Positions 8,794 through 17,642 of a stretch of DNA of 59,296 bases are shown here, in pieces (positions within the stretch are counted from its first letter, which is position 1; every line of letters starts with the position of its first letter). Source of the DNA: Ignavibacteria bacterium UBA7675 (GTDB taxonomy: Bacteria > Bacteroidota > Ignavibacteria > Kapaibacteriales > UB7675); contig DLHF01000022.1 of the NCBI GenBank assembly GCA_002483085.1, positions 215-59,510 on the forward strand, written 5' to 3'. The notes below the pieces were generated by a model. That model did not search any database. It was given only the letters and a program-made list of their open reading frames with translations, and was not told the DNA's origin. Position numbers and translations under genes: made by a program.

Positions 8794-8940
8794 ATGGAAA
8801 AATTTCTTATTGAAAATCCCATGTATGTCGTGTTCCTGATCGTATTAGTGATCTGGTGTGGCATAGCGTGGTATCTGTTTTCCCTGAACAAACGAGTGGA
8901 AGAGCTCGAACGCAAAACACGACCGACAAACCGTACATGA
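8794..8940 (+). CDS. ccmD: CcmD-like small membrane protein
   Basis: A 48-residue protein (MEKFLIENPMYVVFLIVLVI, then WCGIAWYLFSLNKRVEELER). It has one membrane helix (about 11-31) and a charged cytoplasmic tail, the layout of CcmD, which holds CcmC and CcmE together and helps release holo-CcmE. Its place between ccmC (9 bases upstream) and ccmE supports this. CcmD is poorly conserved, so the call rests on topology, size and position. Confidence 0.8.
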   Translation: MEKFLIENPMYVVFLIVLVIWCGIAWYLFSLNKRVEELERKTRPTNRT

Positions 8941-9002
8941 ACAGCGGGTGTCAATCGTCGTAGGGCGCAACAGTTTTTCCGCGCTATTTTCCCTGTACAT
9001 CC

Positions 9003-9404
9003 ATGAAACCTCGGTATATTATCGGCGGCCTTATTGCCGCAGTAGCTCTGGTTGTCGGCATGTATTCGCTCGACGCCAGCAAGATTGCCTACAGCGATCT
9101 TACATACGCAGAACAATCCGGCAAACGCGTCCAAGTAAAGGGCGTATGGGTAAAAGAAGAACCGACAGACTACGACAGCAAGGCAAACCGGTTTACTTTT
9201 ACGATGCAGGACACGACAGGGCGCAATGTGCGCGTGGTGTACAATGATGCAAGGCCGAACAACTTTGAGCTCGCGCAGAGCATTGTTGTCAAGGGGAGAC
9301 TCGAAGGCGGTGTGATGCACGCCGATCAAATTCTTACAAAGTGTCCTTCGAAATACGAAGGCAATGCCGACGATTTGCACAAGCCAGCGGCGCCGGGCGT
9401 ATAG
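9003..9404 (+). CDS. ccmE: Heme chaperone CcmE, CxxxY variant
   Basis: A 133-residue protein with an N-terminal membrane anchor (about 5-20) and a periplasmic OB-fold (FTFTMQDTTGRNVRVVY, then SIVVKGRLEGGVMHADQILT). CcmE carries heme covalently from CcmC to CcmF. The heme-binding site is CPSKY (Cys114, Tyr118) in place of the classical HxxxY. Such CxxxY CcmE proteins are known from Desulfovibrio and archaea, in Ccm systems that lack CcmG and CcmH; neither gene is seen here. It lies between ccmD and ccmF on the same strand. Confidence 0.92.
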   Translation: MKPRYIIGGLIAAVALVVGMYSLDASKIAYSDLTYAEQSGKRVQVKGVWVKEEPTDYDSKANRFTFTMQDTTGRNVRVVYNDARPNNFELAQSIVVKGRLEGGVMHADQILTKCPSKYEGNADDLHKPAAPGV

Positions 9405-9486
9405 CTACGGTTATAGGTTGCGTGGTGCAGCTTTGAGCCCGCGTCTCCTTCCGGCGATTTATCCAGCTCTATCCATCTGAACAGCT

Positions 9487-11844
9487 ATGATTGGACAGAT
9501 ACTTATCAACTTCTTGTTCGCGTCGGCGATTGTATCGTCCGGCGCGTATTTTTTATCACTGCGGGGCAACGACCTCCGCTTGCGGACGCTCGGGCGCTCG
9601 TTCCTGCTGGTCGTGTTTGGCGGTATGCTAATCGCTTCGGCGGTGCTGCTGTATAATATCGTAACGCACGATTTCCGCTATACATATGTGCAGAGCTATT
9701 CTTCGGAGAATCTTCCTTGGTACCTTCTGGTAGCTACGTTCTACTCGGGGCAGGAGGGGAGCTTTATGCTCTGGACGCTTCTTACCTCGCTGATTGGTGT
9801 GAGCCTGTTACCGTATGTGCGGCGGCATCAGTATGAAAGCGAAGTCATGGGCTTTTTCTCGCTGATTATTATGTTTTTGCTACTGATGCTAGTAGCGAAA
9901 AGCCCGTTTGCCTATGTGTGGGAAACCTATGCCGCCAATGGGATAGCCGAGGGATTTATGCCTCAGGCTGGTCGCGGACTCAACCCATTGTTGCAGAACG
10001 GCTGGATTACTATTCATCCGCCTATTTTGTTCACGGGCTTTGCTTCGATGTCGGTGCCGTTTGCTTTTGCAATGGCGGCGCTTATCAAGCGCGATTTTCA
10101 CCACTGGGTAAAGGTCGCTCTTCCTTGGACGCTGTTCGCGGCGGGTATTCTCGGCTTTGGCATTATGCTCGGCGGCTTCTGGGCCTACGAAACGCTTGGC
10201 TGGGGTGGTTTTTGGGCATGGGATCCGGTAGAAAATTCTTCGCTTATTCCGTGGCTCGTATGTGTGGCGCTTGTGCATACTATGCTTACACAGCTTAAAA
10301 CAAAGGGGTTGGTGCGCACGAATATCGTGCTTGCCCTGGCTGCTTTTGTGTTTGTGCTGTACTCTACATTCCTTACGCGCAGCGGTGTACTCGGCGATTC
10401 CTCGGTGCACTCGTTTGTCGATCCTGGTATGTTCGCTTATATACTACTGCTTGTCTTTATCGGCACATTTGTCTTGATCGGCTTGGGCCTGATTGTAATG
10501 CGCGGTCGCAAAGCCGAGTTCGGGAACCTCAACTTTAAATTTACCTCGCGTGAATTTACGCTTTCCATCGGTGCGGCGATTATCATGATCAGTGCCATGT
10601 TTGTTTTCTTTGGCACGAGCTGGCCGGTGTTCCACGATCTTTTGGGATTGGACAAGGTCGCCGCTACAACGCCGGATTTCTACAACAAGACGCATTTATA
10701 TATCGCGATGGCTATAGGCGTTATCAACGCCATTTCGCTCATCCAGAGCTGGCGCGCTACTCCGGGCAAACAATTTGTGCGGCGTATGCTGCTGCCGTTC
10801 GGATTGAGCATTGCTGCAACGGTGGCGTCGTATGTGCTGGGTATCCGCGATCTGCGCTTTACTGCTTTGGCGTTTTCCTCGTTTCTGGCATTATTTGTCA
10901 ATCTAGAGCTCTTTGGCCGCATGGTGGTGAAAACACCGCTGCAGGCAGGCACATTTGTAGCGCACTTTGGTGTGGCGCTTCTGTTTCTTGGTATTATCAC
11001 AACAGCCCGCTATACGCAGACGGAACACCTCCGGCTCGTGCAGGGCGAACCAGTGCGCGCTCTGGGCCACACGTTTACGTTTGTAGGCAAAGAGCAAGTA
11101 GAAAAGCACTTCCTCGACCGCGAAAAATGGCAGTATCACGTGCGGGTCGACGACAAAGAAATTCTCAAACCTGTGCTGTACTGGAGCGACTACAACCAGC
11201 GGCAGTCGGCGTTTCTGGAGCCTGGTATTAGTTGGGGCTTTGTGCGCGATGTGTATGTAACGCCCAAGGCTACCGAGACCGTGGGCGATCCGCCAATGCT
11301 GACGATGAAAAAGACACAGACGATGGCGGTGCCGCTCGATACGAGCTATAACATTACTATGGTTGGGTTCGATATGTCGGCGATGATGCAAAATACCGAT
11401 GCGAACAAGCTGCGCATGGGTGTACAAGTCGATATTGAGCACAATGGACAAACGAGCTCGCATGTGGTCTACACGACCTTTATGGGTGAGCAAATGGCGT
11501 CGCGCCTTCCGTCGCCTGTGCAGATACCAAACACTTCCTACTGGATATCGTTCGACAAGCTGATTCCCAACCGCGAGAGCCTCGGCCAATCGCAAGTTGT
11601 ACTCGCTTTTGTGGATATGAACAATCCCGCCACGCAGCCAAAAGATGTGTTTGTGATCGAAGCATCCGTGAAGCCACTTATCGGTCTTGTGTGGATTGGT
11701 GTGATTTTGATGGTCGCGGGATTTTTTGTGTCGATTGCTCGCAGAGTGGGCGACCTCAAACGGGAGCTCAGCCGCAAGGCAACAGCCTCGGGCGAGGCAA
11801 AGACGCCGGTGCCTAACAGTCCGGTGCGAGTGGAAGCGGAATAA
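9487..11844 (+). CDS. ccmF: Cytochrome c heme lyase subunit CcmF
   Basis: A 785-residue polytopic membrane protein with about 13-15 helices. It has the CcmF signatures WGGFWAWDPVENSSLIPWL (tryptophan-rich heme-presenting loop) and, earlier, GLNPLLQNGWITIHPPILFTGF with a conserved His. A large periplasmic loop (about 510-720) precedes the last helix. CcmF joins heme from CcmE to the CXXCH motif of apocytochrome c. Length is slightly above the usual 630-700. A terminator at 11861-11898 closes the ccm cluster. No ccmG or ccmH follows. Confidence 0.93.
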   Translation: MIGQILINFLFASAIVSSGAYFLSLRGNDLRLRTLGRSFLLVVFGGMLIASAVLLYNIVTHDFRYTYVQSYSSENLPWYLLVATFYSGQEGSFMLWTLLTSLIGVSLLPYVRRHQYESEVMGFFSLIIMFLLLMLVAKSPFAYVWETYAANGIAEGFMPQAGRGLNPLLQNGWITIHPPILFTGFASMSVPFAFAMAALIKRDFHHWVKVALPWTLFAAGILGFGIMLGGFWAYETLGWGGFWAWDPVENSSLIPWLVCVALVHTMLTQLKTKGLVRTNIVLALAAFVFVLYSTFLTRSGVLGDSSVHSFVDPGMFAYILLLVFIGTFVLIGLGLIVMRGRKAEFGNLNFKFTSREFTLSIGAAIIMISAMFVFFGTSWPVFHDLLGLDKVAATTPDFYNKTHLYIAMAIGVINAISLIQSWRATPGKQFVRRMLLPFGLSIAATVASYVLGIRDLRFTALAFSSFLALFVNLELFGRMVVKTPLQAGTFVAHFGVALLFLGIITTARYTQTEHLRLVQGEPVRALGHTFTFVGKEQVEKHFLDREKWQYHVRVDDKEILKPVLYWSDYNQRQSAFLEPGISWGFVRDVYVTPKATETVGDPPMLTMKKTQTMAVPLDTSYNITMVGFDMSAMMQNTDANKLRMGVQVDIEHNGQTSSHVVYTTFMGEQMASRLPSPVQIPNTSYWISFDKLIPNRESLGQSQVVLAFVDMNNPATQPKDVFVIEASVKPLIGLVWIGVILMVAGFFVSIARRVGDLKRELSRKATASGEAKTPVPNSPVRVEAE

Positions 11845-11860
11845 TCCGCAGCGTGATGCG

Positions 11861-11898
11861 GGCCGGTTCTCAGTAAATGGGAACCGGCCTTTTTCTTT
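11861..11898 (+). terminator. Rho-independent terminator after ccmF
   Basis: A perfect 9-base-pair stem (GGCCGGTTC / GAACCGGCC) with an 11-base loop is followed by TTTTTCTTT. It ends just before the start region of the next gene. Confidence 0.85.
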
Positions 11899-11911
11899 CA
11901 TGGAGGAGAGA

Positions 11912-13363
11912 ATGATGGTACGATGTTTATTGGTTGTTTCTTTTGCTGTTATTGCATCGTCGCCGTATCTTCTTGCACAAGAGTTCGAGTCGGTGCATCA
12001 GGTTGAAAATGCTCGCCAGTCGGTGTTGTTCAATAGTGCCGCACAGGCGGAGGAATTACCTGGCCTTGGCAGGATGTCGATAGGTGTGGATAGGCAGGTG
12101 CTGGCAGGCAAGGGGCTCTCGGCGCAAGTGCTGGGGTGGTATCCGTACTGGATGCAAAGTGCCTATACCTCGTTCGACTACTCGCTGCTCTCTACTATTG
12201 CCTATTTTTCGTATGAAGTTGATACCGCGACTGGTTCCTATACGACAGTGCACTCCTGGAAGACCACCGATCTCATCCCCCTGGCTCATGAAAATGGCAC
12301 CAAAGTGCTTCTAACCGTTACCAACTTTGGCAATGCAAATAACGCTGCCGTACTGCGAAGCCCGGCAAAACGCCGCACGCTGATCGACAGCCTGTGGGTG
12401 CTTGTGGGCGAACGCAATGCCGATGGCGTTAATATCGACTTCGAGGGAATGACTGATGCCACATTGCGCGATTCGCTCGCGGTGTTTATGCGCGATCTTG
12501 CACAGCTCTTCCACAGCGGATTTAGGCCGTTGGAAGTTTCTATTGCGCTGCCACCTGTGGATTGGAGTAGCATCTTTGATGTGAAGGCAATAGCTGCATC
12601 GGCGGACTACTGTGCTGTAATGGGCTACGATTACCACTGGCAGTCGGGTCCGGATGCCGGGCCGGTAGCGCCGCTTGACAGCAGCAAGCTCTGGGGCAAA
12701 TACTCGGCGTTGCGTTCGGTTCGGACCTATCTGGCAGGCGGGATCCCACGCTCAAAACTCCTGCTGGGCGTGCCGTATTACGGGTATGAGTGGCCGGTGC
12801 AAAGCTCTACGGTGCCTGCCAAAACTACGGGAGCGGGGTTGAGTATGCAGTATTATCGTGCCGCCGAGCGCGCTGCCGAACACGGTCGTAGGTGGGATGT
12901 GGCGTCGTCTACGCCGTACTATATCCACTCCACAGAACCGCGACAGGGCTGGTATGAGGACAGTACGAGCTTGGCCGTGAAGTACGATTCAGTGAGCAGC
13001 TACGGGCTGGGTGGTGTTGGTATTTGGGCGCTTGGCTACGATGGTACACGCCCCGAACTCTGGAATCTGCTCCGCAAAAAATTCTCTGTGCCCACCGGCG
13101 TAATCAGCACTACCGATCCGCAGTTCCATGTTGCCATTGCCTCCGGCGATGGACGAATTTCCGTTGTTTGTCGGCTGAATGTTCCTATGAACATTGTCGT
13201 GGAAGTGTGTGATATGACTGGCCGGTTGGTCATTGCCCGCGATTGTGGTGTGCAGCAAACCGGAGAGTACACGATCAGTGTGCCGATGCAAACAGCACCG
13301 GGTGTGTATATCGTGCGCGTAAGAGCAGAGAACAATATGGCGAGCCAAATAGTGGTGCTGTAG
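11912..13363 (+). CDS. Secreted GH18-family glycosidase with T9SS sorting domain
   Basis: A 483-residue protein preceded by a strong ribosome site (ggaggag). ATG 11912 or the adjacent ATG 11915 fits it better than the ATG at 11900. The signal peptide is MMVRCLLVVSFAVIASSPYL. Residues about 55-395 form a GH18 barrel: LGWYPYWM in strand 1, ADGVNIDFEG with the DxxDxDxE catalytic motif (acid Glu about 178), and ADYCAVMGYDYHW. The closest known types are chitinase-like and YaaH-like peptidoglycan hydrolases. Residues about 400-483 are a T9SS tail (CDMTGRLVI, then APGVYIVRV). Whether it cuts chitin or cell wall glycan cannot be told. Confidence 0.87.
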   Translation: MMVRCLLVVSFAVIASSPYLLAQEFESVHQVENARQSVLFNSAAQAEELPGLGRMSIGVDRQVLAGKGLSAQVLGWYPYWMQSAYTSFDYSLLSTIAYFSYEVDTATGSYTTVHSWKTTDLIPLAHENGTKVLLTVTNFGNANNAAVLRSPAKRRTLIDSLWVLVGERNADGVNIDFEGMTDATLRDSLAVFMRDLAQLFHSGFRPLEVSIALPPVDWSSIFDVKAIAASADYCAVMGYDYHWQSGPDAGPVAPLDSSKLWGKYSALRSVRTYLAGGIPRSKLLLGVPYYGYEWPVQSSTVPAKTTGAGLSMQYYRAAERAAEHGRRWDVASSTPYYIHSTEPRQGWYEDSTSLAVKYDSVSSYGLGGVGIWALGYDGTRPELWNLLRKKFSVPTGVISTTDPQFHVAIASGDGRISVVCRLNVPMNIVVEVCDMTGRLVIARDCGVQQTGEYTISVPMQTAPGVYIVRVRAENNMASQIVVL

Positions 13364-13364
13364 A

Positions 13365-13432
13365 GCGCTTCGGCCTTCGCCCGTGCTTGTGGTCTCCGCA
13401 CCGCGCAGCACATCCGCTTCGTGGTGTTCCGC
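13365..13432 (-). repeat. Dispersed intergenic repeat, tail fragment R2
   Basis: GCGCTTCGGCCTTCGCCC followed by GTCTCCGCACCGCGCAGCAC is the reverse complement of the 3' module of the repeat family. The 5' module is missing. It lies directly behind the GH18 gene stop. Confidence 0.6.
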
Positions 13433-13516
13433 CGATATCGCACATTGCACAGCCTGATGCTGTTCCTATGGTTTCATTGTTCGTGACGCAATTCGAATCC
13501 GCTATCAGTTTACATC

Positions 13517-13550
13517 TGAATACTATAGTCTGTAGTGCGACAATGACTAT
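13517..13550 (+). promoter_or_regulatory. Predicted C-protein operator upstream of controller gene
   Basis: TGAATACTATAGT (13517-13529) contains the palindrome ACTATAGT and is repeated exactly upstream of the methyltransferase gene (15633-15645). Here ATAGTC (13525-13530) also pairs with GACTAT (13545-13550) as an inverted repeat, the layout of C-boxes in controlled restriction-modification systems. Confidence 0.55.
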
Positions 13551-13573
13551 TGCTTTATCTTGTTCTATTTTAG

Positions 13574-13810
13574 GTGGTGGAAAAAGTCGATAGGGCAGTG
13601 GCCAATGTTTTAAAGAAGCTCCGTGAGCATAAGAAAATGTCACAGGAGCAGTTGTCCTTTGAAGCAGGTTTGCACAGGACATATATCAGCCAGCTTGAGC
13701 GAGGTATCAAAAGTGTAACTGTAAAAACTTTGTTAAGAATTACCTCAGTTCTTGATGTCGAAATAGATGAATTTATGAGAAAAGTAAGGGATGAACAGAA
13801 AGATTTATAA
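13574..13810 (+). CDS. Restriction-modification controller protein (XRE HTH)
   Basis: A 78-residue protein that is one lambda-repressor-type helix-turn-helix domain: KLREHKKMSQEQLSFEAGLH, then RTYISQLERGIKSVTVKTLL. Size and sequence match C proteins of type II restriction-modification systems, which delay nuclease expression after entry into a new host. The start is GTG 13574 or GTG 13577. It overlaps the nuclease gene by 20 bases, so the two are translated from one message. The shared palindrome upstream of this gene and of the methyltransferase is its likely binding site. Base composition is more AT-rich than the flanks, which suggests transfer. Confidence 0.85.
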   Translation: MVEKVDRAVANVLKKLREHKKMSQEQLSFEAGLHRTYISQLERGIKSVTVKTLLRITSVLDVEIDEFMRKVRDEQKDL

Positions 13811-14525
13811 TCTATCAGAAGGTGAAAAACAGCGATTGGTCAATGCCGTTAGGGCTACACTGTCAATACCCCTTATCGACGGTCTGGAGGATTTTATCTG
13901 GGAGGTAATTTTTTGTTATACCAAGGATATTGATGTTGTAGATCCCCTTTTCGGGATTAGAAGCAAAAAACTCTTTGACATTGTCGATAGCGGGCGGAAT
14001 ATAGGGTGGTCTGCAAAAGCCCTACAGTGTAACGCACAGTTGGTAAAAGATTTTGAAGTCGTAATTCAGAGAGCTGATATTATAGGAAAGAGGGATGCTT
14101 TAGGTTTTCCAATCCTCACCATTGATTCCGATCCAAATATGCTTGGCGCTGCCCTACTGAGGCACTGGCACGATAAAGTTGAAGGAGACGCGGCTGATCA
14201 AGGTGTTGTAGACAAAAGAATTTGTATGCTCATAAAGTCTCCATTACGCCTCGGCAGCATTCAGTTTACCTACTACGAAGAAGAAATAGCTTCCTATACA
14301 CCCGACGAAATTTCGTGGAGGTGGACCAATGCTGCCAAAATTGGACTACAAGGAGTAAGAATAGTGGATAATTTTTGTGTATATCGGTGGTATCCCAATC
14401 AAAAGCAGTTCTTTGAGAGGTTCCGCTCGCAGTATGAAAATTATACTTTCTCTATTGAGCCTCAACGTGTTGCATTAGACGAGATTGTCGATTTTCTAAA
14501 TAAGAAGAACTCAAGGCATCCCTGA
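13791..14525 (+). CDS. Putative type II restriction endonuclease
   Basis: A 244-residue protein that overlaps the controller gene by 20 bases and the methyltransferase gene tail-to-tail by 74 bases. The nuclease call rests mainly on this position. I do not recognise the family. The segment DPLFGIRSKKLFDIVDSG, followed by GWSAKALQ and FEVVIQRADI, could hold a divergent PD-(D/E)xK core (acidic residues, then an SAK lysine), but this is weak. No membrane segment or signal peptide is present. The recognition sequence cannot be predicted. AT-rich like its partners. Confidence 0.65.
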   Translation: MNRKIYNLSEGEKQRLVNAVRATLSIPLIDGLEDFIWEVIFCYTKDIDVVDPLFGIRSKKLFDIVDSGRNIGWSAKALQCNAQLVKDFEVVIQRADIIGKRDALGFPILTIDSDPNMLGAALLRHWHDKVEGDAADQGVVDKRICMLIKSPLRLGSIQFTYYEEEIASYTPDEISWRWTNAAKIGLQGVRIVDNFCVYRWYPNQKQFFERFRSQYENYTFSIEPQRVALDEIVDFLNKKNSRHP

Positions 14526-15615
14526 TTCCATCTGCTAACCTGTACATAAACAAAGAGGGAACCGCATTGCCAATCTGATGTGCCTTTTCGATGTATGTGC
14601 CTGTAAATCTAAAATCATCAGTAAAGCATTGAAGTCTTGCAGCCTCTCTTATGGTAATCAATCTATCTTGCTGCGGATGTCCATATCTACCTGATCCTGG
14701 ATGGAAAACCCAACGTGTAATAGTTGGGGCAACTCCTGTAAAGTCTAATCGCCCGTATGCCCCGCTATAGCCACCTTTAGGCCGGATGTGGTCGGGGAGG
14801 TCTTTAATCCCTTGGCCTGCTTTTATTGATTTAATACGCTCAAATTGTACGCCCTTTAGCTCCCGCGTGATATGATCGTAAAGAACCGCATTGGTGCCTC
14901 GCATGAGGCTTTGGAATGTGTTTAATGGAGCCTTGTCGTAGCTCATTTCTAAAGCTCCTTCTCCGTTCTCAAGCCTTGGTAAATCTGATATTGCATCCCA
15001 AGCTGAAATATAGCCATCTATCCCCCCAAACAAATTGGATGTTCCCTCTTTCTGGTGGGTTTTCAAGGGGAAATCGGGAAGTAGGCCCGTTCGTGTTGCA
15101 AAGAAAAAGCACCTCGATCTGCGCTGAGGTATTCCATAATCTGGACCAAATAGAACCTTTGCGTGTACTCTATATCCCAATTTTTCTAATCGTTCAGTTA
15201 TTTGCTTTCTCACCTCGCCTTTAAAAGCATTATATATTTCTGCAACATTTTCCATCACCAGAGTTCTAGGTAATAACTCTTCAACAAAATCTAAATAATT
15301 ATTGAAAAGCTGATTCCTCGGGTCTTCCAGAAACCTATATAAAGAAGGTACATTTTTTGAAAACCCTTGGCATGGAGGGCCTCCTATCAAACAATCTAGC
15401 TGCTCCCTGTCTAGGCCAAGCTCTTCTCTTATATGTCCGGGGTGATACTGTGTAATATCGCCGCAAAAAGTCTTTGCATCCGGGTGGTTTAGTGTGAATG
15501 TTTTTAATGCAACATCCCAACTATCGAGTGCTCCAATAATCTTAAAGCCTGCTTTATAGAGACCCCACGACATTCCGCCACAGCCGGAAAATATATCTAG
15601 CACCAAAGGTTTCAT
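14452..15615 (-). CDS. DNA (cytosine-5) methyltransferase
   Basis: A 387-residue protein with the C5-methyltransferase motifs in order: I (LDIFSGCGGMSWGLYKAG, SAM binding), IV (GGPPCQGFS, catalytic Cys82), VI (VMENV), VIII (QRRSRCFF) and X (HQIGNAVP). The region between VIII and X is the target-recognition domain. It methylates cytosine at carbon 5 in the site cut by the adjacent nuclease. It runs convergent to the nuclease gene, with a 74-base overlap of coding ends. Its promoter region carries the same 13-base motif as the controller gene, so the controller probably also regulates methylation. Confidence 0.95.
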   Translation of the reverse strand: MKPLVLDIFSGCGGMSWGLYKAGFKIIGALDSWDVALKTFTLNHPDAKTFCGDITQYHPGHIREELGLDREQLDCLIGGPPCQGFSKNVPSLYRFLEDPRNQLFNNYLDFVEELLPRTLVMENVAEIYNAFKGEVRKQITERLEKLGYRVHAKVLFGPDYGIPQRRSRCFFFATRTGLLPDFPLKTHQKEGTSNLFGGIDGYISAWDAISDLPRLENGEGALEMSYDKAPLNTFQSLMRGTNAVLYDHITRELKGVQFERIKSIKAGQGIKDLPDHIRPKGGYSGAYGRLDFTGVAPTITRWVFHPGSGRYGHPQQDRLITIREAARLQCFTDDFRFTGTYIEKAHQIGNAVPSLFMYRLADGIRDALSSSYLENRQSRLMQHVEAQ

Positions 15616-15619
15616 CTTT

Positions 15620-15651
15620 CAAATATACGGCTTGAATACTATAGTAATCAA
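15620..15651 (-). promoter_or_regulatory. Promoter of the methyltransferase gene with embedded operator
   Basis: On the minus strand TTG (15651-15649), 21 bases and TATATTTG (15627-15620) fit the Bacteroidota promoter consensus. The motif TGAATACTATAGT (plus-strand 15633-15645) lies in the spacer, where a bound controller protein would repress. The box ends 4 bases before the ATG, so the transcript may be nearly leaderless. Confidence 0.5.
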
Positions 15652-16030
15652 GCTTGTTGAAAACTTTTAATTTGTGAGTTGCATACTTCGCTTCCTTCAG
15701 CTCTTGCATCTAGAAATGAACTGTAGTAATTTGATTCAAAGGTACAAAATAGATAAGACAGTTTTGAGCCTTATAATCATGAGCTTCTCTATGTTGTCTT
15801 AGTATGGTTAGATGTTTGCGTAATTCCCGGCATATGCTTCGCGCTACAACCTATTTTTCTCTTGTTTGTCGCTGTGCAAAATTTCATCTTTGGCGCGGAG
15901 TGTGCGCTAATCCCGGTTCCAATGTAGTCGCTATGTAATCGTTTAGTGATAGCCCGGCAGTGCTGTGCTGCGCCGGGACTGCGATTCCCCGAGCTTCTCA
16001 TCGAGAGCATACTATAATCGATATAATACT
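15652..16030. other. Intergenic region, no gene seen
   Basis: AT-rich sequence behind the restriction-modification system passes into GC-normal sequence at about 15800. A stem (CCCGGC..GCCGGG, about 15953-15978) is present. Two TATAAT hexamers (16013-16018 and 16022-16027) lie close to the DUF1800 start, but they are too close to the ATG to be trusted as its promoter. No coding frame is believable. Confidence 0.4.
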
Positions 16031-17608
16031 ATGAGTAACCGACGCGAATTTTTCTCCCTGCTTACGCGTACAATGGCCGAGCCCGCCAGATCGCAAGAGC
16101 AACCGGCGCGGATAACACCGGCCTCCGGACTGGAAGCCTATACGGCTCCGCTCACGCTGGACGACGTGTACCATTTGCTGCGGCGTATTACATTTGCTCC
16201 AACGCCCGCGCTGGCGCAGCAACTTGTTGGCAAAACAGCGGACGAAGCTGTAGAACTGCTGCTCGGCAGCGGGGACGACGCGCCGCCTGCTTCGCCTGGC
16301 GACTGGATCGACCTCGCTACGGAAAATCCCGAGAACGCCGACTTGGACACGCGTAATAGCATTGAAATGCAATGGCAGAACAACTTTGCCAGGCTTCAGG
16401 AATGGTGGGTAGGGCTGATGCACGGCGAGCAACTTCCCGCGCGCGAGAAGCTCACACTGTTCTGGAGCGGCCACTTTACTACAGAATTTACCTTCGACGA
16501 CAAGGCGATGCCGCCGCAGTTGTTGTACAGGCAGAACCAGCTTATACGCTCGCTACGCCTTGGTGATTTCCGGCAGTTTGCCGAAGACATGACGCTGAAT
16601 GGCGCTATGCTCATGTATCTCGGTGGCGAGCTGAACGTAGCAGGTAAGCCGAATGAAAACTACGGGCGCGAACTTCTCGAACTCTTCACAACCGGACTGG
16701 GCGCCTACACCGAAGGCGATATACAGGAAGCTGCCCGCATTCTCACGGGCTGGCGTATAGCGCGCTTCAACGACGAGCCAGCGCTCAACGGCATGTACAA
16801 CACGTACTTTGATGCAGAATCGCACGACATCGACGCCAAGCAGTTCATGGGCGAATCTGTGGCCGCTCGCACGCCCGACAACAACACCGAGTATCTTGTC
16901 CGCCGCGACGAAGTGCGCGAGCTTATCAATATTATTTTCCGGCAGCGGCCCGATGCCGTAGCGCGCTTTATCAGCCGCAAGCTGTATCACTACTTTGTGT
17001 ACAGCAAGCCCGCTGCTGGCGACGATACAATTATTAACCAGCTTGCAGACGTATTCAAACAAAGCGGCTTTCAGATACGCCCGCTCGTGGCGGCGCTTCT
17101 GAAAAGCGCCCACTTCTTCGACGAGGCCAATCGCGGTGTGCAGATCAAGACACCGGCTGAATGCCTTGCAGGGCTGCCGCGCCAGCTTGGAACACCCGAC
17201 GCCCGTGTGAACGACGTGATGAACACCATCGAGCAAGTGCTGATGGACCCGCCGAACGTAGCGGGATGGGAAGGCTATAGAAGCTGGATAAGCACGACAA
17301 CGTACCCGCTGCGCTCGCAGTTCGCTCGCTCGTATGTGCAAGCTCTTCCCGACACTTCCGCTGTGAACTTTGCCAAACAATTTCCCGACTACGACGATGT
17401 CGAGAAACTAACCGCTGCGCTTGAACGCTACTTCTTGCCCAAGTCCGTATCGCAATCGCGGCATCAGAACTACGTAAAGACGCTGCTACAGGGAGCGCCC
17501 GACTACGAATGGCCGCAGATCATAGCGACCGATACAGCAGGAGCCGCCGTGCGCCTGCGCGCATTGCTCAGTGCATTTATCAAAGCCCCGGACTTCCAGC
17601 TCTGCTAA
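16031..17608 (+). CDS. DUF1800 family exported protein
   Basis: A 525-residue protein. The start at ATG 16031 gives SNRREFFSLLTRTM, which resembles a twin-arginine export motif. DUF1800 signatures follow: LTLDDVYHLLRRITFAPTP near 48-66, REKLTLFWSGHFTTEF, NYGRELLELFTTGLGAYTEGDI, AARILTGWRI and PPNVAGWEGYRSWIS. The family is widespread, of unknown biochemical role, and almost always paired with a DUF1501 protein, as here (125 bases downstream). The pair is thought to act in the envelope. Length is typical. Confidence 0.9.
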   Translation: MSNRREFFSLLTRTMAEPARSQEQPARITPASGLEAYTAPLTLDDVYHLLRRITFAPTPALAQQLVGKTADEAVELLLGSGDDAPPASPGDWIDLATENPENADLDTRNSIEMQWQNNFARLQEWWVGLMHGEQLPAREKLTLFWSGHFTTEFTFDDKAMPPQLLYRQNQLIRSLRLGDFRQFAEDMTLNGAMLMYLGGELNVAGKPNENYGRELLELFTTGLGAYTEGDIQEAARILTGWRIARFNDEPALNGMYNTYFDAESHDIDAKQFMGESVAARTPDNNTEYLVRRDEVRELINIIFRQRPDAVARFISRKLYHYFVYSKPAAGDDTIINQLADVFKQSGFQIRPLVAALLKSAHFFDEANRGVQIKTPAECLAGLPRQLGTPDARVNDVMNTIEQVLMDPPNVAGWEGYRSWISTTTYPLRSQFARSYVQALPDTSAVNFAKQFPDYDDVEKLTAALERYFLPKSVSQSRHQNYVKTLLQGAPDYEWPQIIATDTAGAAVRLRALLSAFIKAPDFQLC

Positions 17609-17642
17609 TACTGAAGAGAGAAAGCGAGGCAGGCAGGACAAC

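Noticed and set aside
16013..16027. TATAAT boxes as promoter of the DUF1800 gene
   Set aside because: The second one lies only a few bases before the ATG and the organism seems to use TAnnTTTG boxes; both may be chance in AT-rich sequence.
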